Assembly (NCBI RefSeq): GCF_018449515.1
Contig: NZ_JAAVUQ010000008.1
Span: 227,567-291,566, forward strand
Length of the DNA stretch: 64,000 nucleotides
Direction of reading: 5' to 3'
DNA from: Caballeronia sp. dw_19
GTDB taxonomy: Bacteria; Pseudomonadota; Gammaproteobacteria; Burkholderiales; Burkholderiaceae
Shown: positions 1 through 8,609 of the stretch, in pieces
Layout of the letters: each line of letters starts with the position of its first letter
How positions within the stretch are numbered: the stretch's first letter is position 1
The notes under the pieces: generated by a model
Database searches by the model: none
Seen by the model: the letters and a program-made list of their open reading frames with translations, nothing else
What the model was told of the DNA's origin: nothing
Program-made: the position numbers and the translations under genes

Positions 1-666
1 ATGCTCGGTGTTGTGTCGCAGTTCACCGTTCAACGCATCCACACGATCGCGCAGCGCGGCGTTAGCCGTTTGCTCTGTTTCGAGCCGCTGAGTCAACGCG
101 GCGTGTTCCCGTTCCAACCGATGAATCGACGCCTGCAAACTGCTTTGTGCCTCCAGTTCGCGGCCACGAAGGGATGCTAATTCGATCTCCAGCGCGGAAT
201 TGCGTGCCAACGCAGTATCGGCGCGTGCCTCGCTGCGGTGAAGCGCCTCATCGACCGTCGCGCAACGTACTTCTGCGTCGCGAAGCCGGCTTAACGCAGC
301 ATCGACGTCATCTTTTGCGGCATGGCGCTCATCTTCCAGCGATCGAATTGCAAATTCCTGCGCTTCCAGGAAAAGCTGCCCGAGCAATTCACCGGCTCGT
401 TCCTGCAGTCCTTCTGGAATCGCTCCACTTTCGATCCGAACGCGCGACGCGGATCGGATCCGAGCCCAGAATGCGTCGATATCCTTCGGGATATCGCTCG
501 CGCTACCGGTTTGCGTGAGATCTCTGACCGTGGCCGTTGATGGGCGAATGCCGAAATCGAAGAAAAGCCGCTTGCAGGCATGCTGCGATAGATCTTGTCG
601 ACGGGCACCGTTGGTCCGCATCGTCGCGAGTTCAGCCCGCAGTGCAAGGCGTTCTGCATCGTTCAT
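1..666 (-). CDS. KfrA-like DNA-binding coiled-coil protein (partial, runs off left edge)
   Basis: Only the first 222 codons are in the window; the gene continues beyond the left edge. Read from an ATG at 664-666, the protein starts MNDAERLALR. Residues about 25-75 (FGIRPSTATVRDL, DAFWARIR) resemble the KfrA_N helix-turn-helix domain of plasmid replication-region proteins. From about residue 100 the chain is an almost unbroken charged helix with heptad character (RSLEDERHAA, ALEIELASLR, LEREHAALTQ), as expected of the KfrA coiled-coil tail. Known family members bind DNA near their own promoter and aid plasmid stability by forming filaments. It lies divergently from repA across the origin, which fits a maintenance role. 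The assignment rests on domain shape and context, not a close match. Confidence 0.72.
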   Translation of the reverse strand, partial: MNDAERLALRAELATMRTNGARRQDLSQHACKRLFFDFGIRPSTATVRDLTQTGSASDIPKDIDAFWARIRSASRVRIESGAIPEGLQERAGELLGQLFLEAQEFAIRSLEDERHAAKDDVDAALSRLRDAEVRCATVDEALHRSEARADTALARNSALEIELASLRGRELEAQSSLQASIHRLEREHAALTQRLETEQTANAALRDRVDALNGELRHNTEH

Positions 667-699
667 ACGAAGCTCCAAGTCAAATTCGTTCGTATAATA

Positions 700-712
700 A
701 TACTTTACGTAT
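700..712. promoter_or_regulatory. Possible operator upstream of the KfrA-like gene
   Basis: An AT-rich stretch (about 690-790) precedes the KfrA-like gene. In it ATAC and GTAT form an inverted repeat around TTTAC. KfrA proteins usually autoregulate through promoter-proximal repeats, so this is a plausible site, but the arms are only four bases. Confidence 0.2.
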
Positions 713-1025
713 CAAATGCTACATATTTAGATTGAGCACGTGGGCTAACGCTTGGAGCTACTCTCTTTTTATCTAAATAGCCTATATCACGTATCGATCG
801 CAGTGGCATCCGTGAAACATGTCGAGGTTAATCCGTCAAGCTATTGATTACTAGCATCTTTTTCCGACTTGACCATTTCTGCAGATGTTCCACGGAGTTT
901 TTGTTTCACGATTCTCTTCCTTGGATCTCTCGCTTGCTTGAGAGTATTAGAAGTAAACACCTTTGAACCCTAGTTAAAAACGTTAACGCCACGGCAAAGC
1001 CTTACCAGATAAGGCTTTCCGGGCG

Positions 1026-1172
1026 GGTCGGTGAGGGTCTGCGGGATAGTAGGTGAGATAACACGGGGGCTATCGGTGTATAGGTTCGGGGGCCAGCGTG
1101 AGGAGTCACGGGAGCAAGCGTGAGCGAGTTCGGGAGGCGGGTGTTTTGGGAAGGTGAGGAAATACAGGGGCT
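1026..1172 (+). repeat. Degenerate iteron cluster
   Basis: Six closely spaced imperfect copies of the origin iteron occur here (for example TCGGTGAGGGTCTGCGGGA, TAGGTGAGATAACACGGGG, AGCGTGAGGAGTCACGGGAG, AAGCGTGAGCGAGTTCGGGAG, AAGGTGAGGAAATACAGGGG). All are on the + strand. Spacing is about 21-23 bases, about two helical turns, unlike the wider spacing of the better-conserved copies downstream. They may be low-affinity RepA sites. The rest of 667-1286 holds no gene I can support. Confidence 0.6.
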
Positions 1173-1286
1173 GCCGCGGCTATCGTCCATATGCGGCGGC
1201 ACAGCACACGTCGACCCGCCAATTTCTGCAGTGAGCGTTTGCAGGATACAGAAAATACGAAAATTCCAATAGAAAAAAGGTAATTA

Positions 1287-2303
1287 TTACCTGTAGGTGA
1301 GGTTTTACAGGGGTCAAACCAAGTCCAGGGTGAGACTATGCGGGTGCGAGCTGCTCAGAAGTCCCACTTTGCGAGGCACGCAAACCGCAACGGTGAGGAA
1401 ATACGGGAGAACTGCGCGGCGGTATTTCGACCTGCCTACTTTGCCGATCCCACTGGTTTTAAGGGATATTTCTGCAAAACCGGACCGGAGGTGAGAGTTT
1501 TCGGGAGCAGTTTTTGGTTCGTCGAGAATCGTACTGACAGCTCTGTCGAACTCCAAAGGTGAGGCTTTTCGGGACAATATGATCGCGATCTTAAGGCATG
1601 AAGATCCTCCTCGGAAGACACCTTATCGACCAATATTATATTAAGTATATGATTTAAAAGAATTTTATGTGAGCCGAGTGCGCGCACATTGCAGCAAAGG
1701 TGAGTATTTTCGGGAGTGGTAATCTGCTGTTCGCAGTTATCTCCTTCGCGTGAAAAAATGGCAAAGGTGAGCTTTTACAGGACTACATTTGGCCGAATTT
1801 AGGTGCCAAGAGAGCCCCGACGGTGCTGAAATCCAGAAAATCGTCCGTTTGTGACTCTAAAGGTGAGTGTTTGCGGGGGCCAGTGAGGAGCAAGTATCGA
1901 TGCCGTCGACCGTGGGAAAGTCTAAAGGTGAGGTTATGCGGGAGCCTGGATCCGAGGTTTGGGAGCCTGTTTTGAGGCTGCAACTTGGCTGAATAGGGCT
2001 CCCCGGCAGGTTAAAGGTGAGCTTTTGCGGGAGTAATTGCGGAGGATCTGGCGTGCTATCGAGGGTTAAAGCCTTGATAACTCGACGATTACAGCAATTT
2101 CTCCGCGCTTTCACGAATTTTCGCCTTCCGGGAAAATTTCGTAAAAACCACAGGGGCGCGTAAAAAAATTTCAGGTGAGAAGATACGGGATCAGGCTTGA
2201 AGCGGTTCGATTTGAATCCGCAAGCGCTCAATCCGTTTACCCGCATGGCACGGGGCATAAATGAGATGAGGCGTGACGGTGAAGGTGAGAGTTTTCAGGA
2301 GCG
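1287..2303 (+). repeat. Iteron array of the replication origin
   Basis: About twelve direct copies of AGGTGAGNNTTTNCGGGAG lie on the + strand, starting near 1291, 1327, 1390, 1487, 1555, 1696, 1763, 1859, 1924, 2013, 2172 and 2282. They are not in tandem; centre-to-centre distances are roughly 65-160 bases. Direct repeats upstream of a Rep_3 initiator gene are the standard binding sites of such initiators, controlling initiation and copy number. An AT-rich block (about 1622-1670) lies between copies and could be the unwinding element. No convincing DnaA box was seen; TTATCGACC at 1623-1631 differs from consensus at two positions. Confidence 0.85.
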
Positions 2304-2341
2304 CACCTCAGTGAGTTTTGCGCGTGACATCCGCTTCACCA

Positions 2342-2366
2342 CTACAGGGTGAGTGCGCACCTGTAG
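2342..2366. promoter_or_regulatory. repA operator (inverted repeat containing a half iteron)
   Basis: CTACAGG and CCTGTAG form a perfect 7-base inverted repeat separated by 11 bases, ending 15 bases before the repA ATG. The left arm continues into GGGTGAG, the conserved 5' half of the iteron. Rep_3 initiators commonly repress their own gene by binding inverted half-iterons as dimers, so this is the probable autoregulatory site. Confidence 0.65.
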
Positions 2367-2381
2367 ACGAGCTTCACCGTC

Positions 2382-3767
2382 ATGAGTATGCTTTCCCAAA
2401 ATTCTCCTGACTCCAGCATGGCAACCAAACGCGCGAAGAAGACCGACATAGTGAGTCCGAGTTCGGCGGAGCTGCGAAAAGCCGTCGAAGCCATCGCTAT
2501 CCAGCCAAAAAGCGGCAAGATCACGCTTTTGACTCGCAAGTTATTCAACGTGCTGCTGGCGGTCGCTCAGCAGGCGGACGAATCCGGGGACACTTATCGC
2601 GCGCTTTTATCGGACATTGTCGCGAATGCGGCGTTCGATTCCAACGATACCGCGCTGGTGAAAGAGCATTTGCGCCGCATGGTGTCGGTGCAGGTTGAGT
2701 GGAGCACAGGCACGTCGAGTCTGAAGCCTGGGCGTAAGTGGGGCATATCGACGTTGATCGCAGACGCCGAAATTCTCGAAGACCCCGCTACGCGCCGGGT
2801 GTGGGTCGAGTTTTCCTTCGCCCCAAAGATCAAGAAAAAGCTGCTCGACCCGGTGCAATACGCGCGCCTGAGTCTGCAGTTTCAAAGTCAGCTCCGCAGC
2901 AGTGCGGGCCTTGCGCTGTATGAAATCTGCGTCCGCTATCTGACGAATCCGAGCCATCTCACCATGCGCGAGACTTGGGAATGGTGGCGGCCGATCCTCT
3001 CAGGAACGCCCGACACCGAAGCGGGCGACGAAGCCAAGCGCGAGTACAAATATTTCAAGCGTGACTATCTTCGGCCCGCGATCGCGGAAGTCAATGCCGT
3101 TACCAATATCTTTGTCGAGTTGATCGAGCACAGGGAAGGCCGGCGGGTAGCTGAAATTCAGTTTCGCGTGACCGAGCGCAAGCAGCCTATGCTTGCACTC
3201 GATGAACATCCGAACGTGTTCGACAGTACGTTGGTCGATCGCATGGTGAAAATCGGGATTCCGCTGAAAGATGCGCAAACGCTTTACGCGGACAGCGAGG
3301 AAAACCGAATTCGTTCGGCGTTGCAAATGACCGAGCAGAGAATGCGAAGCACGTCGCTGCCCCCGGTACGAAGTGCGGCGGCGCTTTTCAAGGATGCTTT
3401 GAAGAAGGGATATGCGCCCCAGGTCGAAGCATTGCCGGCAGTAGCGGCCCCAGCGAAAACCAACGGAGCGCCAGCGGACGACCTGAAGGCGCGTTTGTTG
3501 AGCGAATATTCCGTGTTTCGCCGGAAGGAAGCACGCTCGTTATACGAGGAACAAGGTGAGTCTGAACGGGAGCTGGCCCGTCAGACCTTTGAGGAAGATG
3601 TGTTGCCGGAGCTCGGCACACACATGCGTGACGATTGGCGCAAGCGGGGTCTCGATTCAAAAATGGGCGAAACCTCGTTTTTCGACTGGCTTGCGCGTAA
3701 GACTTGGGGGGAACCGACCGACGGCGATCTGTTGGCATTCACGTTGAATCAGGGTCGTGCCGCGTAA
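2382..3767 (+). CDS. repA: Replication initiator protein RepA (Rep_3 family)
   Basis: This 461-residue initiator is expected to bind the upstream iterons and start replication of this replicon. It shows the paired winged-helix layout of the Rep_3 family: a first domain at about residues 45-205 (KSGKITLLTRKLFNVLL, RRVWVEFSFAPKIKKKLLD, LALYEICVRYL, TWEWWRPILSG) and a second at about 215-265 (REYKYFKRDYLRPAIAEVNA, AEIQFRV). The C-terminal 190 residues are less typical and end in an acidic/tryptophan-containing tail. The ATG at 2382 has no strong ribosome site; a second ATG at 2418 (MATKRAKK) is possible. The gene follows the iterons and an operator-like palindrome and converges with parAB. An iteron-like sequence occurs inside it near 3552. 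Confidence 0.93.
   Translation: MSMLSQNSPDSSMATKRAKKTDIVSPSSAELRKAVEAIAIQPKSGKITLLTRKLFNVLLAVAQQADESGDTYRALLSDIVANAAFDSNDTALVKEHLRRMVSVQVEWSTGTSSLKPGRKWGISTLIADAEILEDPATRRVWVEFSFAPKIKKKLLDPVQYARLSLQFQSQLRSSAGLALYEICVRYLTNPSHLTMRETWEWWRPILSGTPDTEAGDEAKREYKYFKRDYLRPAIAEVNAVTNIFVELIEHREGRRVAEIQFRVTERKQPMLALDEHPNVFDSTLVDRMVKIGIPLKDAQTLYADSEENRIRSALQMTEQRMRSTSLPPVRSAAALFKDALKKGYAPQVEALPAVAAPAKTNGAPADDLKARLLSEYSVFRRKEARSLYEEQGESERELARQTFEEDVLPELGTHMRDDWRKRGLDSKMGETSFFDWLARKTWGEPTDGDLLAFTLNQGRAA
3552..3571 (+). repeat. Iteron-like sequence inside repA
   Basis: AAGGTGAGTCTGAACGGGAG matches both conserved blocks of the iteron (AGGTGAG and CGGGAG) with correct spacing, but its centre differs. It lies in the repA coding sequence on the same strand as the origin copies. 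It could be a weak RepA site or chance. Confidence 0.35.
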
Positions 3768-3874
3768 GAACCCCGATAGAGGGGTTGGTAGCAAGGGCCG
3801 GTAGCTGAAGAAGTCGCGCTTGTGCCCCCTTGATGCCCCTATTCGCTTTCTCGTGTGCCGTTATCCAGGTTGCT

Positions 3875-4939
3875 TCATCGTTTTGCCGTATCCGCTTGCA
3901 GCATCTTCTCTATCTGTTGAAGAATTTCGTCGCGTTTGTCTTTCGACAAACCACGTAAGCGCAACTCGAGCCTGTCGTCTCCATACGTCTTGAGATCACC
4001 CACGGCAAGCCCGTCCAGCTTGATTTCCAACCGCTGCGCATAGCGTTGACGCCCTGCGGGTTTGGGCGTTTCTTGTGCGCTTGCACGGCCTTTCACAATG
4101 TCAGCGACTTGTCGGGTGCTCAGATCATCCGATGCAATTTTGTTGATCAACCGCAGCGTGGCATCTGCGCCGCGCGCCGTATGAAAGCGTGAGACCTGAT
4201 AAGCCATATTCGAACCAAATCGATCCGGCCGGGCGACCATCTCATGCATCACGTTCTCGGGTAGCTTCGCGATAGCTAAAGCGACGGCGATCGTCGATTC
4301 GTCGAGGCCCAGGTGGTCGGCGAGTTCTCGCTGGCTCTGGAAGTGCTTTTCATCGAGGAAACGCTTCCAGACGATGGCGTTATCGAAGACGGTTTGCGAG
4401 TCCCGTTGTACGTTTAGGTCATAACCCAGCTTGTAGCTTTCGATGCCAATAGGAAGGTCGATGACAATCGCCTTCACGGTTTCTTTATTGGCTTCCTTCA
4501 GCGCCCGTACTCGGCGGCCACCGTCGCTAACAAAGAAAGTGCCCGGGTTTTCGTGATCGGGAATCACGTGAATGGCTTGCTGCTGGCCCTGCTTCGCCAG
4601 ATTGACGGCCAATTCCGCGATGGACGCCTTCAGATAAAAATGCCTGGGGTTGAACGGGCTCGGCTTGATGGCCTTTAGCGGCAACTCAATGACCTGGCCG
4701 CGTATGTACCTGTTTTTCCGGCGCCACACCTGGAAGTTTTCCGACTCCTGCGCCGCTGGGTCGTCGTGGAATTCATCTTCGGTGTAAGCGCTGGAGCGGC
4801 CGGTGACCTGCTTGTCATTCCCCGCCTCTTGATTGACGATTTCGTCGATAGCATTGATGCGATCAAGGGCCGTGCGCTTTTCGCTGCTGGTCGTATCCGG
4901 CCGGGCTTTGAAGCCTTTTGCGAACTGGGTAGGTTTCAT
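3875..4939 (-). CDS. parB: ParB-family partition protein
   Basis: This 354-residue centromere-binding protein should load on the nearby parS palindromes and work with ParA to segregate the replicon. Residues about 82-165 form the ParB N-terminal nuclease/CTPase-like fold, with INPRH-type box I (KPSPFNPRHFY, about 92-102) and box II DGGRRVRALKEA (139-150), where the arginine pair matches the CTP-binding patch of the family. A helix-turn-helix follows at about 202-226 (SQRELADHLGLDESTIAVAL), then a C-terminal helical dimerisation region. It is downstream of parA in the same direction, with a parS site in the 24-base gap, and converges with repA. Confidence 0.93.
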   Translation of the reverse strand: MKPTQFAKGFKARPDTTSSEKRTALDRINAIDEIVNQEAGNDKQVTGRSSAYTEDEFHDDPAAQESENFQVWRRKNRYIRGQVIELPLKAIKPSPFNPRHFYLKASIAELAVNLAKQGQQQAIHVIPDHENPGTFFVSDGGRRVRALKEANKETVKAIVIDLPIGIESYKLGYDLNVQRDSQTVFDNAIVWKRFLDEKHFQSQRELADHLGLDESTIAVALAIAKLPENVMHEMVARPDRFGSNMAYQVSRFHTARGADATLRLINKIASDDLSTRQVADIVKGRASAQETPKPAGRQRYAQRLEIKLDGLAVGDLKTYGDDRLELRLRGLSKDKRDEILQQIEKMLQADTAKR

Positions 4940-4947
4940 TCGGGATC

Positions 4948-4963
4948 CTTTATGCGCATAAAG
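4948..4963. other. parS site 1 (between parB and parA)
   Basis: CTTTATGCGCATAAAG is a perfect 16-base palindrome lying exactly between the parA stop codon and the parB start. It is of the ATGCGCAT-centred type associated with secondary replicons in Burkholderia. It recurs at 5725 and 6291. Confidence 0.85.
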
Positions 4964-5626
4964 TCAGGGAAGCATGGCGAGAACTTCGTCAGCGCACGCA
5001 CGTATTTCAATGGCGGCCAGTCGCGCGCCGCGGTCGCTCATCTGAAGTACGGTCTGGCCTAGCGCCATCGCCTGCTTGTAGCACTCGCGGGTCGGAATCT
5101 GGGTCTTCAGCAGAGGGAACCCCAATTCTTCCAGCGCACGCTTCAGCTCGCGCGTCAGCATACGTTTCTCCTCGGTTTTGTTGAGGAGAAACACTGCGCG
5201 CAGATCTTCATTCATGACCTGTGCTTGCTGAATGAGTTTGACGAGGCCCACGCTGGACCAATAGTCAGCAGGTGACGACGATGTCGGGACAATGGCAACC
5301 GTCGCAGCGAGAAGGACGACGCCCGATACTTTTTCCGTAATTGAGGGCGGGCAATCAACGACGATGATGTCGTAGTCGTTGACGAATTTCTTGATCTCTC
5401 GATGAATCTGGGCCCCTGCTTCGGACAGGTTCACGATAGGAAACGGGATGCCGCTGGCCTCGTCGGCCGCAGCACTGGCCCAGTGGACCAGGGTATTTTG
5501 CCCGTCCGCATCGACGACGAGCACCCGCTTTCCTTTCTCGTGAAACGCCGCGCCTAGATGCATTGCTATCGTGCTTTTTCCTACTCCGCCCTTCTGCTGC
5601 GTGATCGCAATGATTTCAGCTGCCAC
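4964..5626 (-). CDS. parA: ParA-family partition ATPase
   Basis: This 220-residue Walker-type ATPase should drive replicon segregation together with ParB bound at parS. It has the deviant Walker A motif KGGVGKST at residues 12-19, the A' region VVDADGQNT near residue 37 and the Walker B-type VVDCPPS near residue 93. The protein is short and has no N-terminal helix-turn-helix, like type Ib/small chromid ParAs, so autoregulation probably depends on ParB or another site. The first codon is the ATG at 5624-5626. It is the first gene of parAB, and only a parS palindrome separates it from parB. Confidence 0.94.
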   Translation of the reverse strand: MAAEIIAITQQKGGVGKSTIAMHLGAAFHEKGKRVLVVDADGQNTLVHWASAAADEASGIPFPIVNLSEAGAQIHREIKKFVNDYDIIVVDCPPSITEKVSGVVLLAATVAIVPTSSSPADYWSSVGLVKLIQQAQVMNEDLRAVFLLNKTEEKRMLTRELKRALEELGFPLLKTQIPTRECYKQAMALGQTVLQMSDRGARLAAIEIRACADEVLAMLP

Positions 5627-5660
5627 GTTTTGCTCCCAAATTTAGCTTTTCGAATTTTAC

Positions 5661-5674
5661 ATTGAAAACTCAAT
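5661..5674. promoter_or_regulatory. AT-rich inverted repeat in the parA promoter region
   Basis: ATTGA and TCAAT flank AAAC about 35 bases upstream of the parA start, in an otherwise AT-rich leader. It may be an operator or part of the promoter. The arms are short. Confidence 0.25.
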
Positions 5675-5724
5675 TTTTCTAGCGCTAACTCATCGGGTTG
5701 GCCGTTTGGCCGATTTTCTGTGGG

Positions 5725-5740
5725 GTTTATGCGCATAAAG
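5725..5740. other. parS site 2
   Basis: TTTATGCGCATAAA (5726-5739) is a perfect 14-base palindrome about 100 bases upstream of parA, identical in its core to the site between parA and parB. Confidence 0.85.
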
Positions 5741-6290
5741 TCCCCGCGCTGGAGTTGCTTGGCTATGCGCCGATGCTGTTGTCCAGCATTGAAATCTATG
5801 GACCCGTCCTGCGAAGCGGTTGAGGGGCTTTTGATATTTGGCCCGTGCGCTAATGAAGTTGATGCGATTCCAGCGCACCGCCGATCACCGTGCCGAGAAT
5901 CGTCGATCCGACTGTTGCCGATTCAAGCCACGCGTTGGCCGGGATGAGCTTTTCGGGCGGCAACGACAACAATTCCGGCCATGTTTCGAGTCGGATTGAG
6001 TCGGAAACCTTGGATTTGGCTGCTGGGCCTCGGTCCGTTCTTTGGATGTTTCGGCAACCCCACCAGCCTCTTCGAGCCATTTGGGTGAGAGTGCGGGCTC
6101 GCTACAGAAGGCCGATTGGACTCGATCAATGGCCTCTCACACGGCGACGTCAGTACGTAGTCTGTCGGCCCGCTCAACGACGATCGACGTTCGCTTGTGC
6201 CGGAATCGTTGCGGCCGCGATGAGTACCTCGCCTGGCAGAAAGCGACGGCGAGTCGTGGTGGGGCCAGAAAATTCGTCAAGGAGGCGGAG

Positions 6291-6306
6291 CTTTATGCGC
6301 ATAAAG
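6291..6306. other. parS site 3
   Basis: CTTTATGCGCATAAAG is repeated exactly as in the parA-parB gap, about 665 bases upstream of parA. It lies in noncoding DNA. Confidence 0.85.
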
Positions 6307-7156
6307 TCCACGTGCGGCTAATTCTGAGGTAGCTGTCCAAGGGACGGAAGGCGCCCGGCTCGGAAGTCGGGACAAAACTTGATCAGTCAGCCCCGATTCG
6401 CATCCGATCCGCGCAGATGCCCTATTGGCGGTTGTGGGAACGGAACATTGGCGGAGTGCAAATTGGAGGCTTTGGGGGCATCCCGATTCTGAACGGCTGG
6501 GTCAAATTCGAAATGTCTGGAATGATCCACAGGCCGGAACCTTATCTACAGGCGCTTGTTCGCCGCTACTTCCGACCCCGCCGCCATGGAAATTCGCTAT
6601 ACCTGCACCTCCGCTTGTTAAAAGCGTATTTCCCCGTGCAGGCGACCGCAGTCATAATCCTCGCCACAATCGCCGGTTTAGATTGAAATTATAATAGTTA
6701 GAATTATTAGACGCGATAAACGCCATATGCGGCAGCTACCGCGCTAATTTGGAAAGCTCATTTCGATGAAGCTATTAATCGACCACGGACTTCAAGACGC
6801 AAAGAACGGAGGAACGAATCGAACAAAGAGTAAGGAGTAAGGCGCACCCCTTAACCCATTCAACGAGCTGAAGTTGTAAAGCACGCATTCGCGTCCGTCC
6901 CCGTATTCGCTAAAAACGCTAAAGAACGAGAGAACGAGACCAAATCGACTACCTCCAATCAAACGCCGTCCTCACCCCCTAGAAATCACCTCCAAACCCC
7001 TACGACCCGAAAGACCCCCAAGTATTTTGTAAGCATTCACTCGTAAAATCCGGCGACCGTGCGATGCCTGCGACCTGATTTATCAATACCGGCCGTCGCG
7101 GACAAGCGGGCAACGGACAAACCAGTCACCCCCTCCACTTAGCCAAGGGCATTTCA

Positions 7157-8542
7157 GTGCATTTGACCTCGACTCTCGCCGCGTGGTCCACCCACGACAC
7201 GCGTCTTCTCATCGCATGCGCGCTCGGTCTGGCGTCAATCATCGTTCTTATCAGCGCGCTGAAACTTGCGCCGTTTCTCTCAATTCTCGTCGGCACTTTT
7301 GTCGCGGGTTTCACGGCGAACTTGCCGCTGGAAGCCGTCGCGAGCGCGTTCAGCAAAGGGGCGGGCGGAATCCTGGGGGATGTCGGCATCATCATCGCGC
7401 TCGGGGCCATGCTCGGTGCGCTGATGGCGGAATCGGGCGCGGCGGACCGGCTGGTCTCCACCATCCTCGATCACTCCACGCCGCGCACGTTGCCATGGCT
7501 GATGGCGCTGGTGGCCATCATCATCGGCTTGCCGCTGTTCTTCGAGGTGGGTCTCGTCATGATGGTGCCGATCATCTTCGTCATGGCGCGCCGCTCGAAG
7601 CAACCTATCCTGCGTATCGCGATCCCCGCGCTGGCCGGCATGACGACGCTGCACGCGCTGCTGCCGCCACACCCGGGCCCGCTGATTGCGGTCAGCGCGC
7701 TGCACGCGGACCTTGGCATCACGATGGGGCTGGGTTTCATCATCGCCATTCCCGCCGTGATTCTCGCCGGGCCGGTCTATGGCATATGGCTGTCGCGCCG
7801 CATGCACGTGGAGGAGCCGGAGGAAATGGGCAAGCTGTTCTCATCGAAAGTCGATGCAAACGGAGCGCTCGACGCGCCGAGCTTCGGCATCTCGTTGCTG
7901 ACCATTCTTCTGCCTGTCGTCCTGATGCTTGGCCGAACGGTGGCGAAACTGGCGATCCAGCCCGAAACTTTTCTCTTCGATGCCCTCAATTTTCTCGGTG
8001 AGCCGCTTATCGCCCTGGGACTCACCGTTCTTTTCGCGATCGTTGCGCTGGGCTGGTCACGCGGCATGCCGCGCGACCGGGTGGGCGGCATCCTGCGCAA
8101 AAGCCTGCCGCCGATCTGCGCTTTGCTGCTGACCATCGGTGCGGGGGGCGGTCTTAAGCAAACGCTGGTTGTCGCCGGCATCAGCACGACGATCGGCAAG
8201 ATCGCCATCGGCTCGCACATGCCGCTGATCCTGCTGGCCTGGCTGATCGCGGTGGCCTTGCGGCAGGCGACCGGCTCGGCGACCGTCGCGACCACGACCA
8301 CCGCGGGGATCATCGCCCCGGTCGTGGCGGGCTTGAGCGCGACTCACAACTCGCTGCTGGCGTTGGCGATCGGCGCGGGTTCGGTGTTTTTCTGCCATGT
8401 CAACGACGCCGGTTTCTGGATGATCCGCGAGTATTTCGGCTTGCAGTTGAAGCAGACCGTCTACGTCTGGTCGGTGTTGCAAACCATCGTTTCGGTAGTC
8501 GGCCTCGCGTTGACGCTGGTCATGTGGGGCGTGCTGACGTAA
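7157..8542 (+). CDS. GntP-family gluconate/sugar-acid permease
   Basis: This 461-residue inner-membrane protein belongs to the GntP family of H+ symporters for gluconate and related sugar acids. Nearly the whole length is hydrophobic with about a dozen membrane segments. Family-typical stretches include GAGGILGDVGIIIALGAMLG (residues about 69-88), GLPLFFEVGLVMMVPIIF and the loop LLPPHPGPL, where the conserved PPHPGP sequence is diagnostic. The start is a GTG at 7157; a TTG six bases downstream is an alternative. It heads a same-strand series with a DUF1272 gene, a Fae-like gene, an aldo/keto reductase and an aldehyde dehydrogenase, which suggests uptake of a sugar acid or similar compound, but the substrate cannot be named. 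Confidence 0.88.
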   Translation: MHLTSTLAAWSTHDTRLLIACALGLASIIVLISALKLAPFLSILVGTFVAGFTANLPLEAVASAFSKGAGGILGDVGIIIALGAMLGALMAESGAADRLVSTILDHSTPRTLPWLMALVAIIIGLPLFFEVGLVMMVPIIFVMARRSKQPILRIAIPALAGMTTLHALLPPHPGPLIAVSALHADLGITMGLGFIIAIPAVILAGPVYGIWLSRRMHVEEPEEMGKLFSSKVDANGALDAPSFGISLLTILLPVVLMLGRTVAKLAIQPETFLFDALNFLGEPLIALGLTVLFAIVALGWSRGMPRDRVGGILRKSLPPICALLLTIGAGGGLKQTLVVAGISTTIGKIAIGSHMPLILLAWLIAVALRQATGSATVATTTTAGIIAPVVAGLSATHNSLLALAIGAGSVFFCHVNDAGFWMIREYFGLQLKQTVYVWSVLQTIVSVVGLALTLVMWGVLT

Positions 8543-8609
8543 ATCGTGGGCAGATTGGCAAGGCAAGCGGGCACTCCGACCCTAAACTGCAAAAAAGGAG
8601 ATATCGATC

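Larger units (their letters stand above)
1287..2381. other. Probable replication origin of the replicon
   Basis: This gene-free segment combines the iteron array, an AT-rich block near 1622-1670 and the repA promoter/operator, flanked by repA and a KfrA-like gene. That is the usual organisation of an iteron-type theta origin. The call is inferred from architecture; the minimal origin cannot be delimited by eye. Confidence 0.75.
5627..7156. other. Gene-poor flank of the partition locus
   Basis: Apart from two parS palindromes this 1.5 kb holds no gene I can support. Open frames such as 5890-6321 and 6417-6686 have no recognisable domain, no good ribosome site and mutually overlapping rivals. 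AT-rich patches occur near 6685-6715. Two similar purine-rich strings, AAAGAACGGAGGAACGA near 6800 and AAAGAACGAGAGAACGA near 6922, are about 120 bases apart. TTATCTACA at 6542-6550 is one base from a DnaA box, but isolated. Confidence 0.5.

Noticed and set aside
291..659. Minus-strand frame of 122 residues in the left end
   Set aside because: It is out of frame with the KfrA-like gene, which occupies the same DNA with a clear domain pattern.
1297..2258. Several short frames in the origin region
   Set aside because: They overlap the iterons on both strands and lack ribosome sites and recognisable domains.
3769..3786. AACCCC-GATAGA-GGGGTT hairpin after repA
   Set aside because: The stem is only six bases and has no T run, so it is not a supported terminator.
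5890..6332. Overlapping frames of 96 and 143 residues containing a parS site
   Set aside because: No domain, no clear ribosome site and mutual overlap; likely noncoding.
6542..6550. DnaA-box-like TTATCTACA
   Set aside because: One mismatch, single copy, and not in the iteron region.
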